Assembly: GCA_902517795.1 (NCBI GenBank)
Contig: CABYDR010000002.1
Coordinates: 1 to 64,000, forward strand
DNA from: an uncultured Woeseiaceae bacterium
Lineage (GTDB): Bacteria; Pseudomonadota; Gammaproteobacteria; Steroidobacterales; Woeseiaceae
Direction: 5' to 3'
DNA: 64,000 bases
Position 1 is the stretch's first letter. Each line of letters starts with the position of its first letter. The notes under the pieces were generated by a model. It saw nothing but the letters and a program-made list of their open reading frames with translations, was not told the origin of the DNA and ran no database searches. This document shows positions 1 to 9,965 of this stretch, one piece after another. The translations under genes and the position numbers were made by a program.

Positions 1-10
1 CTTGGTCATA

Positions 11-529
11 ATGAAATATCAAAAACAGCTTATTGAAAATCCGATCATACTCGGAAAGATAATTGGGCATTTTGGTGTAAAAGGTTGGCTTAAAGTTTTT
101 TCTCATACATACCCTAGAGAAGAAATAACCAAATACAAATTAATTTATGTTTATTTAGAGGGCAACTATGAGTTGATTAGTGATTCCGAGTGGAATAGCT
201 CAGGAAAAAACATATTACTTAAATTAGATAAAACATCAGATCGTGAATCTGCTAGTAAATATATAAGCTCAGATCTAGTAATTGATCGCGCAAATCTTCC
301 CGAGCTCCCTGATGGGCGATATTATTGGAATGATCTAGAGGGTATGCAAGTAAAAAATATTCATGGGGACAGTCTCGGGACGATTTCACATATGATAGAA
401 ACTGGTTCAAATAATGTTGTGGTACTCTCGGATGATAGATTGATTCCATTTATATTAGACGATGTAGTCAAAGAAGTTGATTTGAAAAATCGTATTATTA
501 TAGTTGAATGGGATTGGGGCTGGAGTTGA
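11..529 (+). CDS. rimM: Ribosome maturation factor RimM (ATG at 11; the ORF track starts upstream at TTG)
   Basis: ORF 2..529; N-terminal 'GKIIGHFGVKGWLKVFS', 'YYWNDLEGMQV', 'LIPFI...V' motifs; followed by trmD and rplS in the conserved order. Confidence 0.93.
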   Translation: MKYQKQLIENPIILGKIIGHFGVKGWLKVFSHTYPREEITKYKLIYVYLEGNYELISDSEWNSSGKNILLKLDKTSDRESASKYISSDLVIDRANLPELPDGRYYWNDLEGMQVKNIHGDSLGTISHMIETGSNNVVVLSDDRLIPFILDDVVKEVDLKNRIIIVEWDWGWS

Positions 530-531
530 CT

Positions 532-1284
532 ATGAATATTTGTGTTGTAAGTTTATTTCCCGAGATGGTGAAAAAGATATTAAACTTTGGCGTTATTGGT
601 AGATCTGAAGTAAATGGAATCATGTCTCTGTCAGTAATTAATCCTAGGGACTTTACTGATGATAACTATCAAAAAGTTGATGATAAACCTTATGGTGGTG
701 GGCCCGGTATGGTGATGAAATATGAGCCACTAAAACGTTCAGTAGAGATGGCAAAAGCAAATTTTTCTGGCACTGCACCAGTCATTTTGCTATCTCCACA
801 AGGAACAAGATTTAATCAAAAAACCGCAAAAAGATTGTCTCAATATTCAGAATTAATTTTTGTTTGTGGTAGGTACGAAGGTATCGATCAAAGATTTATT
901 GAAAGTAATGTTGATGAGGAAATATCCATAGGTGATTTTGTTTTAACTGGCGGTGAAATTGGTGTTATGGCTATTATTGATGCAACAGTAAGGTTGTTAC
1001 CTGGTGCACTAGGTGACGAATCATCACGCACTGATGAATCTTTTGAAGAAGGACTTCTTGAATATCCTCATTATACGAGACCACGTGAAATAGACGGACT
1101 GAAATGTCCTGATGTTTTATTATCAGGAGATCATGAAGCTATTAAAAAATGGAGGAAAGAGCAGTCAATTATAAAAACTTCAAAAAATCGTCCGGATCTT
1201 TTTAACAACTTAACTGATAGTGAATTAACTGACATTCAAAAAAATATTTCAAAAAAATATAACAAACAGTTAAAGAATGAGTAA
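532..1284 (+). CDS. trmD: tRNA (guanine-N1)-methyltransferase TrmD
   Basis: 'VVSLFPEMV', 'DDKPYGGGPGMVMKYEPL', 'CGRYEGIDQRF', 'IGDFVLTGGEI' motifs; rimM-trmD-rplS synteny. Confidence 0.97.
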   Translation: MNICVVSLFPEMVKKILNFGVIGRSEVNGIMSLSVINPRDFTDDNYQKVDDKPYGGGPGMVMKYEPLKRSVEMAKANFSGTAPVILLSPQGTRFNQKTAKRLSQYSELIFVCGRYEGIDQRFIESNVDEEISIGDFVLTGGEIGVMAIIDATVRLLPGALGDESSRTDESFEEGLLEYPHYTRPREIDGLKCPDVLLSGDHEAIKKWRKEQSIIKTSKNRPDLFNNLTDSELTDIQKNISKKYNKQLKNE

Positions 1285-1330
1285 TTAAAAGATATAATCT
1301 CTTTTTTAAATTTTAGTAATAAGTGTCAAG

Positions 1331-1675
1331 ATGAGTAAAATTATTGAACAAATAGAAAAAAATCAGATGTCGAAGGAGATTCCAGGTTTTTCTTCGGGAG
1401 ATACCGTTGTTGTTCAGGTCAAAGTAAAAGAGGGAAATAGAGAAAGACTGCAAGCCTATGAAGGTCTTGTGATTGCAAAAAAAAATCGGGGTTTAAATTC
1501 ATCTTTTACAGTGCGAAAAATATCTCATGGAGAAGGTGTTGAAAGAGTATTTCAAACATATAGCCCGCTTGTTAGTGAAATTATCGTAAAGAGAAGAGGT
1601 GACGTCCGCAAAGCAAAACTTTATCATCTGCGCGGATTGACTGGTAAGGCAGCTAGAATCAAAGAAAAAATATAA
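1331..1675 (+). CDS. rplS: 50S ribosomal protein L19
   Basis: '[46 protein letters not shown]' typical L19; follows trmD. Confidence 0.97.
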   Translation: MSKIIEQIEKNQMSKEIPGFSSGDTVVVQVKVKEGNRERLQAYEGLVIAKKNRGLNSSFTVRKISHGEGVERVFQTYSPLVSEIIVKRRGDVRKAKLYHLRGLTGKAARIKEKI

Positions 1676-1716
1676 AAAATTTCTCTCGTCATCCTGGTTT
1701 TCTTTAATAAGAAATA

Positions 1717-2598
1717 ATGGGTATGATAAAAAAAACAAACAAATTCATAGCAAAGTCAGTTCTACTTATAGTTAGTCTGAATTTCATCATCGCATGCGCT
1801 CCAATCGTATCAAATATAACAGACAATTTAGCAAGAAACTTGAGTGATGCTGTTTTGAACCAAGAAGACCCACAAATTGTGAGAGATGGTGCACCAGCTT
1901 ACTTATTGCTATTAGATAGCTTGGTTGCTGGAAACCCTGAGAATCCTGCGATCCTCTCATCTGCTTCTGATCTTTATACTTCCTATACTGCTATCTTTTT
2001 GAATGATGCAGAGAGATCTAAAACTTTATCTGAGCGTGCACTAAAATACAGTAAAAAAGCACTATGTATTTCTTATGATGATTCATGTAGATGGGATGAT
2101 TATTCTTTTGATGATTTTAATCTTTCTCTGGATGATTTTGATATGAAGTATTCTGATCTTTTGCTTACCTACTCAACATCTTATCTTGTGTATATTCGCT
2201 CTCACAGTAATGACTGGAATGCAATTGCCCGCTTGCCTTATATTGAGTCTGCTCTTGAGTATTATGTTGATATGAACCCTGAAACTGAGAATATCGACTC
2301 TGTTTATACATATTTGGGGATACTATCAACACTTTTACCGCCGGCCTTGGGAGGTGATTATGAAAAAGGAAAGAGGTATTTTGAAAATGCAATAGAGTTT
2401 AGCGGCGATCAAAATCTCAGTGCTAAAGTTGAATATGCTCTCAGCTATGCAAGACCACTATATGATCGAGAGCTTCATGATAAGCTTTTGCTAGAAGTAA
2501 TTTCTTCGGATCCAGTGAAGAAGAATTACACCCTACTAAACGTGATAGCAAAGGAGCAAGCAAGCTCAATGCTTGAAGATGCAGATGAATATTTTTAA
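1717..2598 (+). CDS. TRAP transporter TatT component-family lipoprotein
   Basis: Lipobox-like 'FIIACAP'; TatT-like 'LPPALGGDYEKGKRYFENAIEFS'; directly upstream of dctP-like gene. Confidence 0.8.
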   Translation: MGMIKKTNKFIAKSVLLIVSLNFIIACAPIVSNITDNLARNLSDAVLNQEDPQIVRDGAPAYLLLLDSLVAGNPENPAILSSASDLYTSYTAIFLNDAERSKTLSERALKYSKKALCISYDDSCRWDDYSFDDFNLSLDDFDMKYSDLLLTYSTSYLVYIRSHSNDWNAIARLPYIESALEYYVDMNPETENIDSVYTYLGILSTLLPPALGGDYEKGKRYFENAIEFSGDQNLSAKVEYALSYARPLYDRELHDKLLLEVISSDPVKKNYTLLNVIAKEQASSMLEDADEYF

Positions 2599-3622
2599 AC
2601 ACATCCATAAAAAAAAGATTCATCAGATTATGATGACTATTATTTTTCTTCTGGTTTCTTCTGAATACACATTGGCACAGGTACAAATCAAGATAGCTAC
2701 ACTTGCTCCGCAAAATTCAGAATGGGCTGAAAAATTTCAGAAAGGTTCAATTGAAATCCAAGAGAGAACCGAAAATAGAGTAAAACTCAAATTCTACTGG
2801 GGTGGTGCACAAGGAAATGCAAAAAAAATTCTACAAAAGATAAAAATTAGACAATTGCATGGAGGAACATTCTCACCTACAGATTTTCAGGAGGTTTATC
2901 CGGATTTGAATATCTATGGGCTACCTTTTTTGTTTAAAGATTTCAATGAAGTAAATTACGTAAGAGATCGCGTGGATAATCAACTTGAACAAGGCTTCAA
3001 AAATTTAGGGTTCAATGCTTATGGATTTGCAGGCGGAGGTTTTGCATATATTTTGTCAAATGAGCCAATTAAAGAGTATGAAGATCTAAAAAATAAAAGA
3101 ATATGGTTACCCCAAGGAGATTTAATTAGCTATGAAGCTATGAGATCACTCAATTTGCTTCCTGTCCCTCTTCCAATGACTGATGTACTAACCGGTCTTC
3201 AGACTGGCTTAATTGATATTGTCGCCATACCTCCAGTTGTTGCACTAGCTCTTCAATGGCACACAAAAGTCACTTATATAACAAGAGTTCCAGTCCTCTA
3301 TGCAATGGGGTTTCTAGCCATTGATTCAAAAATAATTAATCGTATCAATACTGATGATCAAAAGGTATTAAATGAGGTTATAAATAGAATATACAGTGAA
3401 GTTGATAGTAACAGTCAACAAGATTCAGAAAATGCTTACGAAGCGCTATCTAAAATTGGGATACAAGAAATTCAATTTGATAGCGATGAATATCAAAAGT
3501 TAACTGATTTGCTTGAAGAGCCTACAAAAAAAATGGCTAATGACGGTCTTTATTCACTGGAATTATTCAATGAAATTAAAATGTATATTGATGATTTCAG
3601 GCATTCTTCTGAAATATTATGA
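2573..3622 (+). CDS. TRAP transporter substrate-binding protein, DctP family (start may be internal, e.g. ATG 2585)
   Basis: 'VQIKIATLAPQNSEWAEKFQKGSIEIQERTENRVKLKFYWGGAQG' DctP family; followed by small and large permease genes. Confidence 0.88.
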   Translation: MKMQMNIFKHIHKKKIHQIMMTIIFLLVSSEYTLAQVQIKIATLAPQNSEWAEKFQKGSIEIQERTENRVKLKFYWGGAQGNAKKILQKIKIRQLHGGTFSPTDFQEVYPDLNIYGLPFLFKDFNEVNYVRDRVDNQLEQGFKNLGFNAYGFAGGGFAYILSNEPIKEYEDLKNKRIWLPQGDLISYEAMRSLNLLPVPLPMTDVLTGLQTGLIDIVAIPPVVALALQWHTKVTYITRVPVLYAMGFLAIDSKIINRINTDDQKVLNEVINRIYSEVDSNSQQDSENAYEALSKIGIQEIQFDSDEYQKLTDLLEEPTKKMANDGLYSLELFNEIKMYIDDFRHSSEIL

Positions 3623-3647
3623 CTATTCATTATAGTAAATAATTTGG

Positions 3648-4139
3648 ATGGTCAATAAAGAAAAAAAATCAACTCTAAAAACTATCGAAGACTGTCTAAT
3701 TGTTCTTCTGCTTAGTTTAGTTATTCTGGTTTCTCTGACTCAAATCGGAATGCGACTATTCTTTAACTCCAGCATCATTTGGGGTGATGAATTTATTAAA
3801 ATTATTATACTTTGGTTAGCAATGATAGCCTCAGTATCAGCGAGCAGAAGTAATAGGCACTTAAAAATTGACCTTATAGAAAATTTTATCTCAAATAAAA
3901 TTTCTCATTTCCCAAAAATTATTTCTAAATTATTCGTTTCTATAGTTTGTGGAGCAGTTACCTGGCACTCTATTTTATATATTCATTTGACAATAACTTT
4001 CAATGAAACCGTTATGAATGGATTTCCAGCATGGATAGCCTATGCCATTGTGCCTTTATCTTTTTTCATGATGTCTTACAGATATTTTTTTCAAGCGTTG
4101 AATCATATTGTAAAAATTAATGAAGAGCGTCATAAATGA
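3648..4139 (+). CDS. TRAP transporter small permease, DctQ family
   Basis: 4-TM protein with 'WGDEFIKIIILWLAMIASVSASRSNRHLKID' DctQ motif. Confidence 0.85.
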   Translation: MVNKEKKSTLKTIEDCLIVLLLSLVILVSLTQIGMRLFFNSSIIWGDEFIKIIILWLAMIASVSASRSNRHLKIDLIENFISNKISHFPKIISKLFVSIVCGAVTWHSILYIHLTITFNETVMNGFPAWIAYAIVPLSFFMMSYRYFFQALNHIVKINEERHK

Positions 4140-5380
4140 TCTTAATATTAATAATTTTGTGCATTATAGGAACTCCGCTTTTTTCTGTAATCGCTGCAAG
4201 TGCGATGTTTGGGTATGCATCACAAGAAATTGATTTAATGGCTATAGCTATCGAAATTATTGGTATATCAGATATGCCTTTTCTATCTGCAATTCCTCTT
4301 TTCACCCTCTCAGGGTATTTATTAAGCGAGAGTAATGCGCCAAAAAGATTGGTCGCTTTGACAGATATTTTTTTAGGATGGATGCCTTCAGGTTTAGCCA
4401 TTGTATCAATTCTAGCTTGTGCGCTCTTTACAGCTTTCACTGGAGCATCAGGTGTAACGATAATAGCACTTGGTGCAATCTTATATCCGGCACTCAAAGA
4501 AGATGGATACTCTGATAATTTTAATCTTGGTTTGATTACAACGTCGGGGAGTTTAGGTCTCCTGTTCGCACCATCTTTACCTCTAATTTTGTATGGTGTT
4601 ATTGCCGGAGTTTCAATTGATAATCTATTTAAAGCAGGGATTCTTCCGGGCTTAATGATGATATTATTACTTTCATTTTATAGCTTTTCTGTAAATGCAA
4701 AAAACTTTAAATCAAGTAAGTCCTTTGATTTGAAAAAGGCTTTTATCACGTTAAAAGAGTGCGCCTGGGAGATACCGCTTCCATTTCTGGTATTAGGCGG
4801 AATTTATTCTGGATTTTTCGCGATATCTGAAGCGGCAGCATTGACTGCGCTGTATGTCTTTATTGTCGAAGTGGTTATATTAAAAGAAATTAAATTCATC
4901 GATTTACCATCTCTAATGCGAGAATCAATGATTATGGTTGGAGGTATATTGATTGTGCTTGCTGTTTCACTTGCATCGACCAACTACATGATCGATTCAG
5001 GTCTTCCGCAAAAGATTTTTGGGTTAGTTTCTGAGGTTGTCGACGATCAGATTACTTTTATTATATTGTTGTTACTGTTTTTGATTATTCTAGGCGCCAT
5101 CTTAGACATTTTTTCAGCGATAGTCCTTGTTGTACCTATTCTATTACCAATTGCTGAGATGTATGAAATTAATCAAATACACTTAGGAATAATATTTCTC
5201 TCGACAATGCAATTGGGATATCTAACACCACCTGTAGGGATAAATTTATTCATTGCCAGCTATCGTTTTGATAGATCTATTATTGATGTATACTCGTCTA
5301 CAATACCTTTCTTTTTAATTCTTCTTCTTTCTGTAATTTTGATTGCATTTTTACCATCACTATCAACTGTATTTATTTAG
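4136..5380 (+). CDS. TRAP transporter large permease, DctM family
   Basis: Polytopic; 'IPLFTLSGYLLSES', 'FTAFTGASGVTIIALGAILYPAL', 'MQLGYLTPPVGINLFIAS' DctM motifs; overlaps dctQ by 4 bp. Confidence 0.92.
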   Translation: MILILIILCIIGTPLFSVIAASAMFGYASQEIDLMAIAIEIIGISDMPFLSAIPLFTLSGYLLSESNAPKRLVALTDIFLGWMPSGLAIVSILACALFTAFTGASGVTIIALGAILYPALKEDGYSDNFNLGLITTSGSLGLLFAPSLPLILYGVIAGVSIDNLFKAGILPGLMMILLLSFYSFSVNAKNFKSSKSFDLKKAFITLKECAWEIPLPFLVLGGIYSGFFAISEAAALTALYVFIVEVVILKEIKFIDLPSLMRESMIMVGGILIVLAVSLASTNYMIDSGLPQKIFGLVSEVVDDQITFIILLLLFLIILGAILDIFSAIVLVVPILLPIAEMYEINQIHLGIIFLSTMQLGYLTPPVGINLFIASYRFDRSIIDVYSSTIPFFLILLLSVILIAFLPSLSTVFI

Positions 5381-5383
5381 CTC

Positions 5384-7225
5384 ATGCATTTTATAAAAAA
5401 TTTATTTGGTTTTATTTGGACAAATTTAGGGCGTCTTAGGCGTTTTTTAAATGGACTGCTTTTGTTTTTTTTCTTTTCTGTGCTTTTAGTTTTGCTTATA
5501 CCTGTTAAATACGATGTAAATGATAAAAGTATCTTGCTAATAAACCTCAAGGGAGAGCTAGTTGAGCAACTTCAGGGCGATCCTTTCGAAAGGGCAGCAG
5601 ATGAATTTTTTGGTGAAATCAGAAATGAGACTTTAGTTCAAGATGTCATTGATACACTGGAATATGCTAAAACAGATAAAAGAATCAGTTTAATCATATT
5701 GAGATTAGATGAATTTACCTATGGAGGATTAAGTAAATTAGAAAGAATCGCAAACACGATTGACTCCCTAAGAGATAACGATAAAGAAATCATTGCATTT
5801 GCTGAATCGTATAATCGAAGCTCATATTATTTGGCGGCCAGAACGAATAAAATATTTCTCCATCCAGACGGATATATTATCCCGGAAGGATTTTCTTTTT
5901 ATAGTAATTATTACAGTGACTTGATAGATAAAATTAAAGTTGAATTTAATATATTTAGAGTGGGTTCTTACAAATCAGCAATCGAGCCCTTTGTCCGTAA
6001 TAACATGTCTGACGAATCAAGAGAAACTAGATTACGGCTTGCAAAAGAGTTTTGGTATAAATACGAAAAGGACATTGTTGCTTCAAGGAAACTTATTGAT
6101 AATGGCCTAACTAAATATTCTAAAGATTTGATGGAAGAGATTGAAGATACTGAGCAAAATATTGCAACGATAGCACTTTCTAATAATATTGTTGATGAGC
6201 TAATTACGAAAAATCAATTACTCAATAACCTAAAAAAAGAATATCAGTTAGATGATGATGAATTGGAAGAACGAATGATTTCAATGAGCAACTATTTATT
6301 TGCGTTAAATTCAGAAACTGCTGAACATGAGAGTGAAAAAAATGTAGGGATTATTATTGCATCTGGTCAGATACAAGATGGTAATCAGCCATCAGGATTA
6401 ATTGGTAGCGATTCACTGATATCACTAATTAAAGAAGCTCAAAAGGATGAATCAGTCAACGCATTAGTCCTTAGGATAGATTCACCAGGAGGAAGTGCTT
6501 TCGCCTCAGAAGAAATTCTTGAACAATTGATTGAATTTAAATCTACAGAAAAACCACTAATTATCTCAATAGGAAGTGTTGCTGCTTCAGGTGGATATTG
6601 GATAGCTATGGCAGGCGATGAGATATTTGCTTCTGAAGTCTCAATCACAGGGTCTATAGGAATTTTTGCGATGCTTCCGACAATACACAACACTTTAGCT
6701 GAGATTGGAATTTATAATGATGGAGTAACATCTAATGATATAAACACAGATTTTTATATCGATAGAGAATTATCTCCTGATTTAAAAAAAATAATTCAAT
6801 CTCAAATTGAGCATGGCTATCGTACATTTGTAAATAAGGTCGCAATCCACAGAGATATGAGGTCAGGCCAGGTTGAAAGTTTAGCTGACGGTCAAGTATG
6901 GACAGGTAAAGAAGCATTAAATAATGGGTTAATTGATCGAATTGGTGGACTGGATGATGCTGTTCTTGAGGCAGCGTCTTTAGCAAAAATAGATTCACTT
7001 AATTATGGAATAAAACTAATTGAAGATGATTTTAGTGGAACAAGGTTGTTTTCAAAATCTATTATTGAAACACTTTCTGTATTTGGTTTTAATTATCAAT
7101 ACAGTAAAAATAAAAAAAACCCTATTCAAAGAATAGACAGCTTCATACAAAAAAGAATTTCATTGTTGATGCAGTTTAATGATCCAAAAGGTATTTATGC
7201 TTATTGTTTTTGTGAAGATTTTTAG
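5384..7225 (+). CDS. sppA: Signal peptide peptidase SppA (67K type)
   Basis: 613 aa; 'SPGGSAFASEEI', 'SIGSVAASGGYWIAMAGDEIFA', 'TGSIGIFAMLPT' S49 motifs, duplicated-domain length. Confidence 0.92.
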   Translation: MHFIKNLFGFIWTNLGRLRRFLNGLLLFFFFSVLLVLLIPVKYDVNDKSILLINLKGELVEQLQGDPFERAADEFFGEIRNETLVQDVIDTLEYAKTDKRISLIILRLDEFTYGGLSKLERIANTIDSLRDNDKEIIAFAESYNRSSYYLAARTNKIFLHPDGYIIPEGFSFYSNYYSDLIDKIKVEFNIFRVGSYKSAIEPFVRNNMSDESRETRLRLAKEFWYKYEKDIVASRKLIDNGLTKYSKDLMEEIEDTEQNIATIALSNNIVDELITKNQLLNNLKKEYQLDDDELEERMISMSNYLFALNSETAEHESEKNVGIIIASGQIQDGNQPSGLIGSDSLISLIKEAQKDESVNALVLRIDSPGGSAFASEEILEQLIEFKSTEKPLIISIGSVAASGGYWIAMAGDEIFASEVSITGSIGIFAMLPTIHNTLAEIGIYNDGVTSNDINTDFYIDRELSPDLKKIIQSQIEHGYRTFVNKVAIHRDMRSGQVESLADGQVWTGKEALNNGLIDRIGGLDDAVLEAASLAKIDSLNYGIKLIEDDFSGTRLFSKSIIETLSVFGFNYQYSKNKKNPIQRIDSFIQKRISLLMQFNDPKGIYAYCFCEDF

Positions 7226-7713
7226 GAATTCTGATCTGAAAGATAAACATTTTTATCAGATATTATTGCCTCTGCTCCTAAATCCCATACATCCAGATTT
7301 ATATTCAAAGACACGCACCCTGATGTTGGTAGGTATATAGATTGTTTCAGAAGGCTACTCGATAATTCGCTCAACCCAGGATTGTGTCCAACTATTATTA
7401 GATCATTAATAGATTCAGATTGGCTTTGAATTTTTTCAGTTAATAACCCTGCAGAAGCTAAGTAAAGCTCTTTATCAAGATAAAGTATTCCTGGGTCCCA
7501 TTTATTTTTTTCTAGCAGTATTTTGACTGTCTCAACAGTTCTCCTGGCATTACTGCTTATTATTTTTGATGGTAATGGATGCCAATCTTTTACAAATTTT
7601 GCTACAACATGACATTCTTTCTCGCCTTCTGGGCTTAGCGGTCTAGACCAATCATTAACGATAGAATCTTGATATAATGAATCCCCATGACGAAGAAGTG
7701 TAATTCTTTTCAT
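7222..7713 (-). CDS. sixA: Phosphohistidine phosphatase, SixA family
   Basis: 'ITLLRHGDS' RHG motif at N-terminus, 'IIVGHNPGLSEL' second His motif. Confidence 0.82.
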   Translation of the reverse strand: MKRITLLRHGDSLYQDSIVNDWSRPLSPEGEKECHVVAKFVKDWHPLPSKIISSNARRTVETVKILLEKNKWDPGILYLDKELYLASAGLLTEKIQSQSESINDLIIVGHNPGLSELSSSLLKQSIYLPTSGCVSLNINLDVWDLGAEAIISDKNVYLSDQNS

Positions 7714-7716
7714 GTC

Positions 7717-8271
7717 TTAATACATCATGCCTGTTTGAAGTTTAGCTTCATCTGACATCATGTCCTGACTCCAGGGCGGATCAAAAACTAATTCAACATT
7801 GACGTTATGAATGGTTGGTATTATTTCAACCTTATCTTTTGCGTCTTCAACAAGTATGTCGCCCATACCACAACCTGGAGCAGTAAGCGTCATATCAATT
7901 TCCACTTCTCTTTTTAAATTATCTTTATTAGTTATCTCGCAGCGGTAGATTAATCCTAAATCCACAATATTTATGGGTATTTCTGGGTCGTAACATGTCT
8001 TAAGTTGATCCCATATGACTTTTTCAATGTCCTCATTGGATGCATTTTCTGGTATTTCTGGTGGAGGTTCTATTTCTTTGCCAATTGCATCGGCATCTGA
8101 ACCAGCAACCCTGAATAAATTTCCTTCGATGTAGATTGTGAAACTTCCACCAAGAGCCTGTGTTATAAAACCTGAAGTTCCCTCTCTTAATAAAAGTCTT
8201 TCACCCGCAGGAATGATCACTGCATAAAGATCTCTAACTAAAATAAATGGCTCATTAGTATGCCCAAACAT
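7717..8271 (-). CDS. sufT: Putative Fe-S cluster assembly protein SufT
   Basis: DUF59/MIP18-like 'YDPEIPINIVDLGLIY', 'MTLTAPGCGMGDILVEDAK', 'VELVFDPPWSQDMMSDEAKLQTGM'; end of suf operon. Confidence 0.9.
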   Translation of the reverse strand: MFGHTNEPFILVRDLYAVIIPAGERLLLREGTSGFITQALGGSFTIYIEGNLFRVAGSDADAIGKEIEPPPEIPENASNEDIEKVIWDQLKTCYDPEIPINIVDLGLIYRCEITNKDNLKREVEIDMTLTAPGCGMGDILVEDAKDKVEIIPTIHNVNVELVFDPPWSQDMMSDEAKLQTGMMY

Positions 8272-8275
8272 AAGT

Positions 8276-8755
8276 CTACTCCGTCGATGTAATTTTTATA
8301 TCATCATCAAAGGCAGATAAAAAAGTCTGCCAGCTGAGATTTACACATTTTATCCTTGTCGGAAAGTCTTTCACCGCACAGAGAATACTCAGTTCCTTAT
8401 TATTTTTAATGAAGTCATTTTCTGATAACTCCCTATTTGAAGACAATTCACTAATAAAGCTCCATGCAATTTTTTTTGCTTCACTTATGCTTGTATCTTT
8501 TAGAATCTCGGTCAACATTGAAGCTGAAGCTATAGATATTGCACATCCTACTCCTTCAAATCGTATTTTCTTAATAGTATCGTTATGAGTAGATATGTAT
8601 ATTTCGAGTTTGTCGCCACACAGAGGATTGATACCTGTTGATCTGACAGCATCAGATTTTAAAGATCCAAAATTATATGGATTGCTGGCATGTTTTATGA
8701 CTAGCTCTTTATAAAGTTTAGTTATATCCGCTTTATCACTTTTTAAATTTGCCAT
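8276..8755 (-). CDS. sufU: Fe-S assembly protein, SufU / NifU-N family
   Basis: Three conserved Cys contexts 'NPLCGDKLEIY', 'GVGCAISIASASMLTE', 'TRIKCVNLSW'. Confidence 0.9.
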   Translation of the reverse strand: MANLKSDKADITKLYKELVIKHASNPYNFGSLKSDAVRSTGINPLCGDKLEIYISTHNDTIKKIRFEGVGCAISIASASMLTEILKDTSISEAKKIAWSFISELSSNRELSENDFIKNNKELSILCAVKDFPTRIKCVNLSWQTFLSAFDDDIKITSTE

Positions 8756-9963
8756 TATGAAAAAACTTCATTTACCTTATGCAGACCGGCAACAAGACAG
8801 TCAATATCTTCCTTATTATTGTAAAGTGCAAGAGACGCTCTAGCAGTACCGCTTATCCCAAAAAATTCCATCACAGGCATGGCACAATGATGTCCTGTCC
8901 TTATAGCTACGCCCTGATGATCAAGTATCGTCCCAATATCATGAGAATGAATATTCTCAAGAGTGAATGATTGCACTCCAATTTTATTGTCTGCATTTCC
9001 AATTAGATTAATTCCATCTACATTTTTTAATTCCGAGGACATGTAATCAAGTAAGTTTTTTTCATGCGACTCTATATTAATCATACCTATTTTTCTTAGG
9101 TATCCCACGGCTGCTCCTAACCCAGCAATACCTGATATATTTGGTGTTCCAGCTTCAAATTTGTAGGGGAGGTCATTGTAAGTTGTTCCCGTAAACTTAA
9201 CTTCTAAAATCATATCACCGCCACTTTTGTATGGTGGCATCTTCTCAAGTAAATCTTCTTTTCCATACAAAATACCTGTTCCTGTGGGAGCATGCATTTT
9301 GTGCCCTGAAAATACATAAAAGTCAGCATTTAATTCTTCTACATCGACTTTAATATGAGGAATAGATTGAGCTCCATCAACTAGAACCGGGACACCATTT
9401 TTATGGGCAGCTTGAATTATTTTTTTTACTTCAGAAACTGATCCAAGGGCATTTGATACATGAGATATGGAGATTAATACAACTGATTCATCAATCATAC
9501 TGATTAAATCCTCAGTAATTATCTCACCTTTATTATTGATTGGTGCAATTTCCAGTGACGATTGTGTTTGCTCGCAAACAATTTGCCAGGGAACAATATT
9601 TGAATGATGCTCAAGATGACTGATAAGAATTTTTTTGTTCTTATTCAGTTTTGGTCTACAGTAACTCTGGGCAACAAGGTTGATTGATTCAGTGGTTCCA
9701 CTTGTAAAGATTATTTCATTTGTATTTTTTGCATTGATGAAGTCAGATAAATCTTGCCTAGTTTTCTCGTATACCATTGTTGCCCTGTGACTTAAAGTAT
9801 GAATACCTCGATGGACATTTGCATGATCATTCATTTGGTAGCGAGCTACCTCATCAATAACAGAAGTTGGCATTTGACTTGAGGCTGCACTATCAAGATA
9901 TACAAGTTTATTATCATTTATAGACTGATTAATCGCAGGGAAATCTTTCCTATAAGCATCCAT
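8755..9963 (-). CDS. sufS: Cysteine desulfurase SufS
   Basis: 'VYLDSAASSQMP', 'NVHRGIHTLSHRAT', 'FSGHKMHAPTGTGILYG' PLP Lys motif, 'IRTGHHCAMPVM' active-site Cys. Confidence 0.96.
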   Translation of the reverse strand: MDAYRKDFPAINQSINDNKLVYLDSAASSQMPTSVIDEVARYQMNDHANVHRGIHTLSHRATMVYEKTRQDLSDFINAKNTNEIIFTSGTTESINLVAQSYCRPKLNKNKKILISHLEHHSNIVPWQIVCEQTQSSLEIAPINNKGEIITEDLISMIDESVVLISISHVSNALGSVSEVKKIIQAAHKNGVPVLVDGAQSIPHIKVDVEELNADFYVFSGHKMHAPTGTGILYGKEDLLEKMPPYKSGGDMILEVKFTGTTYNDLPYKFEAGTPNISGIAGLGAAVGYLRKIGMINIESHEKNLLDYMSSELKNVDGINLIGNADNKIGVQSFTLENIHSHDIGTILDHQGVAIRTGHHCAMPVMEFFGISGTARASLALYNNKEDIDCLVAGLHKVNEVFS

Positions 9964-9965
9964 AT

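Noticed and set aside
252-449. Minus-strand ORF in rimM (and similar short antisense ORFs such as 1499..1738, 2441..2713, 4117..4497)
   Set aside because: Antisense to well-supported genes, no family motifs
1285-1330. AAAAGA...TCTTTTTT between trmD and rplS, considered as a terminator
   Set aside because: Stem is A/T only and weak, and rplS is expected to be cotranscribed with trmD
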